The position numbers were made by a program, and so were the translations under genes. The notes under the pieces are model-generated. The model searched no databases and was not told the origin of the DNA. It was given only the letters and a program-made list of their open reading frames with translations. From assembly GCA_905479665.1 (NCBI GenBank), contig CAJQNM010000419.1, positions 1 through 11,734 on the forward strand: a stretch of 11,734 nucleotides of DNA, written 5' to 3'. Shown one piece after another: positions 1 through 5,585 of the stretch (positions are counted from its first letter, which is position 1; the number at the start of each line of letters is the position of its first letter). The DNA comes from an uncultured Saprospiraceae bacterium (GTDB taxonomy: Bacteria > Bacteroidota > Bacteroidia > Chitinophagales > Saprospiraceae).

Positions 1-2
1 AA

Positions 3-1022
3 GCGAATCCCAATCGAGCAGCAGTGGGGACCGTCATTGAAGCCTCTCTCGATCGCGGCCGTGGCTATGTCTGTAAAATGCTCGTGACCAACGGCACGCT
101 GGAGATCGGTGCCAATGTGGTTTCAGGAGAATATTCTGGCAAGGTCAAAGCAATGTTTAACGAGCGAGGCACACGCATGAAGAAGGCAGGGCCCGCGACA
201 CCGGTCCTTATCTTGGGGCTCAACGGAGCTCCAGCTGCAGGTGAAAAATTTCGCGAGACAGAATCCGAGCAGGAAGCTCGAGCGATAGCTACAAAACGCG
301 CCCAGATCTCCCGCGAACAAGCAAACCGCGCCAGCAAGCGCATTAGTCTCGACGAGATCGGCCGTCGTTTGGCATTGGGTACTTTTAAAGAACTCAATCT
401 GATTGTAAAGGGCGATGTCGACGGTAGTATCGAGGCACTTGCAGATTCCTTGATCAAACTCTCGCAAGAGACTGTACAGGTCAATGTCATTCATCAGGCA
501 GTAGGTCAGATCATTGAGTCGGATGTTCTGCTTGCCTCCGCTTCCGATGCGATTGTCATCGGATTTCAGGTCAGACCCTCATTGGGTGCGCGGCGCCTTG
601 CTGAAACAGAAGGAGTCGAAATCAAGACGTACTCCATTATCTACGAGGCCATTGACGAAATCAAGAGTGCCATTGAAGGCATGCTTGAGCCAACCAAGGA
701 AGAGAAAATATTGGCGACAGTCGCTGTGCGTGAGGTCTATAAGATAAGCCGCATCGGCACCATCGCCGGCTGCTATGTTGAGGATGGCAAAGTCAAGCGA
801 GATTCCTTCGTTCGGGTCGTTCGTGATGGCATCGTCATCTATCCTACCAAACAGGGCATCAATGCTGAGATAAGTTCACTCAAGCGTTTTAAAGACGACG
901 TCAAGGAAGTGAAAAATGGCACTGAGTGTGGGATCACGATCAAGAATTTTAACGACATCAAAGTAGGTGACGAAATCGAATGCTATGAGATCGTTGAGAT
1001 CAAGCAGGTGATGAAAGATTAG
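3..1022 (+). CDS. infB: Translation initiation factor IF-2, C-terminal part (5' end outside window)
   Basis: IF-2 is the cytoplasmic GTPase that brings initiator fMet-tRNA to the ribosome and promotes subunit joining. The frame is open from the window edge and begins ANPNRAAVGTVIEASLDRGR, the family's domain II start; the GTG at 24 is an internal valine, not a start. The visible 339 residues cover domain II (GEYSGKVKAMFNERG, then TPVLILGLNGAP), the charged linker, domain III (LNLIVKGDVDGSIEAL, then IGFQVRP), and domain IV, the fMet-tRNA-binding barrel (VREVYKISRIGTIAGCYV near the start, VGDEIECYE at the end). The GTP-binding domain lies upstream of the window. The gene ends with TAG one base before the GTG of the next gene, so the two are probably cotranscribed. 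Sequence conservation makes the assignment very secure. Confidence 0.98.
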   Translation, partial: ANPNRAAVGTVIEASLDRGRGYVCKMLVTNGTLEIGANVVSGEYSGKVKAMFNERGTRMKKAGPATPVLILGLNGAPAAGEKFRETESEQEARAIATKRAQISREQANRASKRISLDEIGRRLALGTFKELNLIVKGDVDGSIEALADSLIKLSQETVQVNVIHQAVGQIIESDVLLASASDAIVIGFQVRPSLGARRLAETEGVEIKTYSIIYEAIDEIKSAIEGMLEPTKEEKILATVAVREVYKISRIGTIAGCYVEDGKVKRDSFVRVVRDGIVIYPTKQGINAEISSLKRFKDDVKEVKNGTECGITIKNFNDIKVGDEIECYEIVEIKQVMKD

Positions 1023-1023
1023 G

Positions 1024-1773
1024 GTGAAACGGTCTGATGTCCAGAGGGAACTGGATCATTATTTTCATCGGTTTCACAATCCTGGATTTATCGCATCTGA
1101 TCCCATTTCCATCCCGCACCGATTCAGCAAGCGCCAAGATATCGAGATCGCTGGCTTTTGGACGGCCATGCTCTCCTGGGGTCAACGCAAGACGATCTTA
1201 AACAAGTCTCACGAGCTCATGGAGCTTATGGATCATGCTCCCTACGACTTCATAATGCAGCACAAACCACGCGATCGCAAACGTTTTGAGCACTTTGTCC
1301 ATCGTACATTTCAGTATACGGATAGCATCTACTTTCTCTCTTTTTTACAGCACTATTACCAAAACCACGATTCGCTCGAAGACGCCTTTCTCAGTGGGCA
1401 GGGAGCCTTAGATCTAGCCGCATTTCACGAGCGTTTTTTTAGTTTGCCAGATGTACCCCAGCGCACTCGCAAGCACGTCTCCACTCCCATACGTAAATCG
1501 AGCTGCAAGCGCCTCAATATGTTTTTGAGATGGATGGTCCGGTCATCTACTGGAGGAGTTGACTTTGGGCTATGGAAAAAGATATCTCCGAGAGATCTCT
1601 ATATCCCACTTGATGTCCACGTAGATAAAGTGGCAAGACACTTCCATTTGATCAAGCGCAAACAGACAGACTGGCTTACCGTCATCGAGCTCACTAAAGT
1701 ACTCCGAAAATATGACCCTGAAGATCCCGTAAAATATGATTTTGCTTTATTTGGACTGGGTGTAGGGCTTTAG
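1024..1773 (+). CDS. DUF2400 / TIGR02757 family protein
   Basis: This 249-residue protein matches the conserved, mostly uncharacterised TIGR02757 (DUF2400) family common in Bacteroidota. Hallmarks are DPISIPHRFSKRQDIEIAGF (residues 26-45), the following SWGQRKTI, SSCKRLNMFLRWMVR (159-173), VDFGLWKKISP (179-189), IPLDVHVDKVARHF (194-207) and the terminal KYDFALFGLGV. The length is close to the family norm. The start is GTG at 1024, one base after the infB stop codon; no better start is present, and translation is probably coupled to infB. The segment with Asp197 in LDVHVDKVAR resembles the catalytic-Asp region of helix-hairpin-helix (HhH-GPD) DNA glycosylases, so a base-excision or nucleic-acid role is possible but unproven. 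The first two bases of the left end of the 162-bp palindrome are the last two bases of its TAG stop codon. The function is therefore unknown; family membership is secure. Confidence 0.9.
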   Translation: MKRSDVQRELDHYFHRFHNPGFIASDPISIPHRFSKRQDIEIAGFWTAMLSWGQRKTILNKSHELMELMDHAPYDFIMQHKPRDRKRFEHFVHRTFQYTDSIYFLSFLQHYYQNHDSLEDAFLSGQGALDLAAFHERFFSLPDVPQRTRKHVSTPIRKSSCKRLNMFLRWMVRSSTGGVDFGLWKKISPRDLYIPLDVHVDKVARHFHLIKRKQTDWLTVIELTKVLRKYDPEDPVKYDFALFGLGVGL

Positions 1774-1933
1774 TGTATCGTTTTGTAAGTAAGTGACAGT
1801 TTGGCGCAGCTATTTTGTGCCAGATCGAAGAAACAAAACCGAGCATAGCCGAAGCTACGCAAGGCTTTTGGTGATGAAGAGTTGGTGCAAAAGAGCATGC
1901 CAAACTGTGTAGTTATTTGCGGAACGATACACT
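1772..1933. repeat. 162-bp near-perfect palindromic element between convergent genes
   Basis: The whole gap between two convergent genes is one long inverted repeat. The outer 11 bases match exactly (AGTGTATCGTT at 1772-1782, AACGATACACT at 1923-1933). A second block also matches exactly (ACAGTTTGGC at 1796-1805, GCCAAACTGT at 1899-1908), as does CAAAA/TTTTG (1834-1838 and 1866-1870). The tip is a 7-bp stem with one mismatch (1843-1849 with 1854-1860) around CGAA; read on the minus strand the tip is a cTTCGg tetraloop. An internal loop of about 11-12 bases per side lies at roughly 1823-1833 and 1871-1882. The symmetry centre is near 1852, so this is a single full-length hairpin. It could be a dispersed REP/MITE-like repeat, a bidirectional terminator, or both. 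No transposase is present, and copy number cannot be judged from this window. Confidence 0.85.
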
Positions 1934-1939
1934 TTAGCG

Positions 1940-2320
1940 CTACTCCGTTTCCCTTTCGATTCTCAATTCTCGGATCGTCTGCTTGTCGCCTACTGAATTT
2001 TCGAAATAAACATACACCCGGAAAGAACCATTGGAGGTATCAAGCTGGCCAATGCTGTAACTGGCTGAGCCACGAGAGCTCCCATTGTGTACTACCTTAT
2101 AGGACAACGGATCGTTGGTGGAGAAAAAGTTATTTAAGAAAGTGCTTGCCTCACTGCGTGAGTACATCCTGACATCTTCAAGATGGCAAATCTGCACTGT
2201 AGACGCCATTTGACTTGTGATGGTGCCAACGTCCCCCTTGCGGAAAGCTTCCGGAAGATCTTGACTGGCAGATAGGGAAACAGCCAGCAAAAGTGCGCAT
2301 GACGTAAGCATACCTCTCAT
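1940..2320 (-). CDS. DUF4783 family secreted protein
   Basis: This is a 126-residue exported protein of the DUF4783 family, small NTF2-like proteins found in Bacteroidota, with no established function. The N-terminus (MRGMLTSCALLLAVSLSASQ) is a signal peptide; there is no lipobox Cys, so it is probably periplasmic or surface-exposed. The mature part shows the family pattern: AFRKGD near the start, EASTFLNNFF in the middle, VVHNGSSRGSASYSIGQL, then NGSFRVYVYFEN and a terminal IRELRIE. The ATG at 2320 is preferred because it places the signal peptide at the N-terminus; a longer frame to 2380 adds 20 unrelated polar residues, and a second Met lies three codons downstream. It is divergent from gpmI (132 bp apart) and ends 6 bp from the palindromic element. 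Confidence 0.87.
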   Translation of the reverse strand: MRGMLTSCALLLAVSLSASQDLPEAFRKGDVGTITSQMASTVQICHLEDVRMYSRSEASTFLNNFFSTNDPLSYKVVHNGSSRGSASYSIGQLDTSNGSFRVYVYFENSVGDKQTIRELRIERETE

Positions 2321-2402
2321 AGTCGAATCGTTTGTTTTAGGTATTCGTCTAGATGATTGGAACATATGTATGACGTACAAACGTTCCGGCCATTCCTTAA
2401 AA

Positions 2403-2431
2403 TTGTGTTAACAGCCATTTTCTTAGCTTTG
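2403..2431 (+). promoter_or_regulatory. Candidate Bacteroidota-type promoter for gpmI
   Basis: TAGCTTTG at 2424-2431 matches the Bacteroidota -7 consensus TAnnTTTG exactly. A TTG lies 18 bases upstream (2403-2405), close to the expected -33 spacing. The start of transcription would then fall near 2437-2440, giving a leader of only about 15 bases before the GTG at 2453. This is a pattern match only. The site lies inside the hairpin arm described separately, so the two readings compete. Confidence 0.35.
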
Positions 2432-2450
2432 ATTTCTAAAGCTAAGAAGA
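2418..2450 (+). promoter_or_regulatory. Perfect inverted repeat just upstream of the gpmI start
   Basis: TCTTAGCTTT (2421-2430) and AAAGCTAAGA (2438-2447) are exact reverse complements around the 7-base loop GATTTCT. The stem extends to 13 pairs if a G.U at 2419/2449 is allowed. It ends two bases before the GTG start. If transcribed, it would cover the ribosome entry region of gpmI; if the promoter at 2403-2431 is real, it would be a DNA operator instead, because most of it would lie upstream of the transcription start. Confidence 0.55.
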
Positions 2451-2452
2451 CA

Positions 2453-3988
2453 GTGAGTAAACAGAAGACCGCTCTATTTATTCTGGACGGATGGGGCATC
2501 GGCACCGTACCAGCAAGCGATGCCATCCTGCAGGCCGACACCCCTTTTTTTGATCATTTAATCAGTAATTACCCACATAGCCAGCTCATTACATATGGCG
2601 AAAAAGTGGGCCTCCCGGAGGGACAAATGGGCAATTCTGAAGTGGGTCACCTCAACATCGGGGCAGGTCGCGTCGTCTACCAAGACTTTGCTAAAATCAA
2701 TCGAGCGATCGAAGACGACGAGCTGAAAAAAAATCCGGTATTAACAGAGCATGCCGATGCTGCCATTGCAGCGCACAAGCCAATTCACCTTTTTGGGTTA
2801 CTCTCAGATGGAGGTGTACATTCTCACATTTTGCATCTTTTTAACCTCATCGAAATTCTGGAAGATCGGGGTGCTACCCAAATCTATATTCACGCCTTTC
2901 TCGACGGTCGTGATACGAGTCCGAACGGAGGTCTTGACTACATGACGAGACTTTTAGACTTTCTGGAAGATCGGCACGCTAAGGTGGCCTCTGTGATCGG
3001 GCGCTATTATGCCATGGATCGTGATCTGCGTTGGGACCGGATAAAGCTTGCCTATGATTTGATGGTACACGGTACTGGCAATATAACAACCGACTTTACA
3101 GCATCCATCAAAGAACAATACGAGAAGGGCATCACCGACGAATTCATGATCCCTCTTCTGGCAAAGGATGAAAATGGTGCTCCCCTTGCGACGATCGCAG
3201 ATGGAGATACGATCATCTGCTTCAATTTTCGCACCGATCGTCCACGTCAGATCAGTCAAGTGCTGACCCAATCCGATCTGCCAGATCATGGCATGAAGAA
3301 ATTGAATCTCACCTACTTGGCCATGACACGCTACGATGCCGATTTCAAAGACCTGCACGTACTCTTCGAAAAAGACAACCTTACCAATACGCTGGGAGCG
3401 GTCTTGTCCGCTCATGGTCGCACACAGGTGCGCATTGCAGAGACCGAAAAATATCCGCACGTCACGTACTTCTTTTCAGGCGGCCGAGAGGAACCCTTTG
3501 CGGGAGAAGAGCGCATTGTCGTGGCATCTCCTAAAGTGGCCACCTATGATCTGCAGCCCAGCATGAGCGCTGCCGAAGTGACAAGGCTGCTAGCAGAGCA
3601 TGTGCAGACCAAAGAGCCCGACTTTATTTGCCTCAATTTTGCCAATGCCGATATGGTAGGGCACACGGGAGTATTCGCTGCGGTAGAGGCTGCTTGCGCT
3701 TGTGTAGATGACTGCCTCACTACCTTGGTTCCTCTGTTGCTGGAGGCGGGTTACGCTATTTTGGTCATCGCTGACCATGGCAACTCCGATTTCATGATCA
3801 ATCAGGATGGCTCTCCAAATACAGCGCATACCACTAATATGGTGCCCTGCATCCTAGTGAGTAATGATCATCAAGACGCAACACTGAGAGACGGTAAACT
3901 TGCTGATATCGCACCTACCCTGCTCCATCTCATGGATATCCCCTTGCCGAGAGAAATGACGGGCGAAAATCTTCTCGAAAAGGCATGA
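2453..3988 (+). CDS. gpmI: 2,3-bisphosphoglycerate-independent phosphoglycerate mutase
   Basis: This cytoplasmic Mn-dependent glycolytic/gluconeogenic enzyme interconverts 3-phosphoglycerate and 2-phosphoglycerate through a phosphoserine intermediate. With the GTG at 2453 the protein is 511 residues, the usual family length, and begins MSKQKTALFILDGWGIG. Visible catalytic features are Asp12, the phosphoserine loop MGNSEVGH (Ser62), GGVHSH (His123), DGRDTSP (Arg153), GRYYAMDRD (Arg184, Arg190), FRTDRPRQ (Arg260, Arg263), TEKYPHVTYFF (Lys333, His336), NFANADMVGHTG (Asp400, His404), ADHGN (Asp441, His442) and His460. The alkaline-phosphatase-like domain is interrupted by the phosphatase/transferase insertion, as usual. 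A longer in-frame reading from TTG 2357 or ATG 2366 adds a hydrophobic stretch foreign to the family. The stop codon overlaps the next start by four bases (ATGA). Confidence 0.97.
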   Translation: MSKQKTALFILDGWGIGTVPASDAILQADTPFFDHLISNYPHSQLITYGEKVGLPEGQMGNSEVGHLNIGAGRVVYQDFAKINRAIEDDELKKNPVLTEHADAAIAAHKPIHLFGLLSDGGVHSHILHLFNLIEILEDRGATQIYIHAFLDGRDTSPNGGLDYMTRLLDFLEDRHAKVASVIGRYYAMDRDLRWDRIKLAYDLMVHGTGNITTDFTASIKEQYEKGITDEFMIPLLAKDENGAPLATIADGDTIICFNFRTDRPRQISQVLTQSDLPDHGMKKLNLTYLAMTRYDADFKDLHVLFEKDNLTNTLGAVLSAHGRTQVRIAETEKYPHVTYFFSGGREEPFAGEERIVVASPKVATYDLQPSMSAAEVTRLLAEHVQTKEPDFICLNFANADMVGHTGVFAAVEAACACVDDCLTTLVPLLLEAGYAILVIADHGNSDFMINQDGSPNTAHTTNMVPCILVSNDHQDATLRDGKLADIAPTLLHLMDIPLPREMTGENLLEKA

Positions 3989-4527
3989 GGAGGACTCCGT
4001 TTATCTTATTCGTCATCGGTTTTGCTGTCGTGGGATGTCAGCCCGAGCTGGGGCCTGAACATAAAGAAGTATCGTTTTTTGATCTCTCTGACTTCATCCA
4101 AGAATATCGTGCAACTAGCGACTCACTCGCAGACGTGCGCAAGAGCATCACAGTCGATGGTGAGCAAGAACTAAAAGAGCTAAAGGATTATCCTGTGCAC
4201 CGTGATATTATTGGGTTTGATGGCCTAGACATCAATAAAGCTGCACTTTGGGATCGCTACAAGGTAGATACGATTCGGCAGGGAGCAGGAAATTTTCAAA
4301 TCAAATACACGGCATTGGAGCAGGATCTATCGGTCCAATCTCTCGCCATCGATTACCAGGCGTACGAAGTCGTGGCCATCGAGGTCCGTAAAGAACACCA
4401 TACCTTTCTGGCCGATGTCTCAACCCACTTCAAATGGACACCCAAAGAGGGATATCTGATTACGAAAGAAGAAGATCAGATTTTTTCAGATCCCACTAAA
4501 CATGAAATCAGAGTCGATCTAAGATAG
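3985..4527 (+). CDS. Conserved Bacteroidota lipoprotein of unknown function
   Basis: This 180-residue protein starts at the ATG that overlaps the gpmI stop, so translation is probably coupled. The N-terminus MRRTPFILFVIGFAVVGC is a lipoprotein signal peptide with lipobox VVGC and lipidated Cys18; the residue after the Cys is Gln, not an inner-membrane-retention Asp. The mature part has a short helical, charged region (FFDLSDFIQEY onward) and then a beta-rich region with GLDINKAALWDRY near residue 80-90 and HFKWTPKEGYLITKEEDQ near the end. This pattern seems familiar from hypothetical Bacteroidota lipoproteins, but no function is known to me. It is probably anchored in the cell envelope. Cotranscription with gpmI looks like an economy of packing and gives no clear functional link. 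Confidence 0.85.
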   Translation: MRRTPFILFVIGFAVVGCQPELGPEHKEVSFFDLSDFIQEYRATSDSLADVRKSITVDGEQELKELKDYPVHRDIIGFDGLDINKAALWDRYKVDTIRQGAGNFQIKYTALEQDLSVQSLAIDYQAYEVVAIEVRKEHHTFLADVSTHFKWTPKEGYLITKEEDQIFSDPTKHEIRVDLR

Positions 4528-4540
4528 AGGGAGTGCGTTC

Positions 4541-4596
4541 TCTCGATGTCTCGAACTCTCGAAGTCTCGTAGTCTCGAACTCTCGTATTCTCAAAC
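4541..4596. repeat. Seven-unit tandem array of an 8-bp TCTCGWNN repeat
   Basis: Seven consecutive 8-base units begin with TCTC: TCTCGATG, TCTCGAAC, TCTCGAAG, TCTCGTAG, TCTCGAAC, TCTCGTAT and TCTCAAAC. The first five bases are nearly fixed and the last three vary. The array fills the gap between two convergent genes, starting 13 bases after the lipoprotein stop codon and ending 3 bases before the porP-like gene's stop. It is not a typical hairpin-plus-T terminator, since the repeated strand is not self-complementary apart from the TCGA core. Confidence 0.9.
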
Positions 4597-4599
4597 CAG

Positions 4600-5538
4600 T
4601 TAGTTGCCCGCTTCGGCTTCTTCTGCAGCGGTCTTGCGACTACCAAAGGTAAACCCGATACTAATCTCGTGTCCGCCATTATTGTACTGCTGAAACTGTG
4701 AGAACGAACTGGTGTAACTGTAATAGATATCAAATTTAGTCAGCTCTGCACCTAGCAGAAGACTGATTCGATTTCCACCTCCCATCGTATAGGTCAACCC
4801 CCCGACCAGCTGATCTTCAAAGAAGATACTCTTGACATTAAAGTCGACTTGAAAAGGTGTATTACGCACATTTTTTATCACAATCGAAGGCTCTAGCTTA
4901 AAATTGTAATCCAGCATATCCCAGTGATAGCCCGCATAAATCAAGAAGTTTTCAAAGAACGAACTCTCTGCCTCGGTATCGATATTTGGATCACTGTCTA
5001 CTCTTGCTCGAATGAGATTAGGCAGCGTCAACCCAAAGTAAATCTCTTGGGCCTGTCCGTGCACTCCGAGTGCAGCATCAAAGACCTTAAGGCCACCTAC
5101 AGCATCTATGATTGCGAGATCACCCTGCTCGAAAAAAGGATCGAGTAGCGCCTCACCCTTGAGCCGAACTTGCTCATAAGATGTCGCAAGACCAATGGAC
5201 AGATCTACGGATTCCAGTAAGAATTTGAACGCGTAGGAGAGTTGCACTTTTGTCGTCTGTAATGAGGCGATGCTCTCTGAGCTGATTTGTGCCCCTATAC
5301 CAATACGCTCACCGACCGGCCCATTCCAGGCGGCTGTAGCAAGTTTTGGTGAGCCTGGAAAGGTCGCCCAGTTGTTGTTGTAGTTGAAAATCAACTCGTG
5401 CTCATCCTCAAAACCACTGTAGGCCGGATTGATAAATGTCGGACTCAGCAGGTAGTGACGATACACTCCCTCGTTCTGGCTTTGGGCAGCCGTCGCGAGT
5501 GCGATCGTAAGTATGCTAAAAAGTATAAGTCGTTTCAT
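4600..5538 (-). CDS. PorP/SprF family type IX secretion system membrane protein
   Basis: This 312-residue outer-membrane beta-barrel protein belongs to the PorP/SprF family, members of which help deliver or anchor type IX secretion (T9SS) substrates. After the signal peptide (MKRLILFSILTIALATAAQS) comes the family hallmark YRHYLLSPTFINPAYSGF (residues 26-43), then alternating beta-strand patterns through to the closing HEISIGFTFG strand. The short tail AAEEAEAGN is acidic and not conserved. The start is ATG 5538; a TTG two codons upstream is less likely. It lies 47 bp downstream of, and on the same strand as, the type B T9SS substrate gene, as sprF follows sprB in Flavobacterium. It is therefore probably that protein's dedicated partner (inference); which PorP-like subtype it is cannot be fixed from the sequence alone. 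Confidence 0.92.
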   Translation of the reverse strand: MKRLILFSILTIALATAAQSQNEGVYRHYLLSPTFINPAYSGFEDEHELIFNYNNNWATFPGSPKLATAAWNGPVGERIGIGAQISSESIASLQTTKVQLSYAFKFLLESVDLSIGLATSYEQVRLKGEALLDPFFEQGDLAIIDAVGGLKVFDAALGVHGQAQEIYFGLTLPNLIRARVDSDPNIDTEAESSFFENFLIYAGYHWDMLDYNFKLEPSIVIKNVRNTPFQVDFNVKSIFFEDQLVGGLTYTMGGGNRISLLLGAELTKFDIYYSYTSSFSQFQQYNNGGHEISIGFTFGSRKTAAEEAEAGN

Positions 5539-5585
5539 GAGCAAATTTTAATTCGGTTCGGGTAGCTTTAGTCGGTAAGATTTTT

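Noticed and set aside
1882..2172. 96-residue plus-strand frame overlapping the palindrome and DUF4783
   Set aside because: It starts within the palindrome and runs antisense through a well-supported DUF4783 gene; it has no recognisable family.
1940..2380. Longer start for the DUF4783 protein (2380)
   Set aside because: It puts 20 polar residues ahead of a clear signal peptide; ATG 2320 is the better start.
2357..2452. N-terminal extension of gpmI with a hydrophobic, membrane-helix-like stretch
   Set aside because: It starts from TTG or a weak ATG, adds about 30 residues foreign to the family, and covers the promoter-like site and hairpin; the mutase is a soluble enzyme and the GTG start gives the normal length.
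5539..5585. Independent promoter for the PorP-like gene
   Set aside because: No TAnnTTTG/TTTG pair was found in the 47-bp gap, so cotranscription is the simpler reading.
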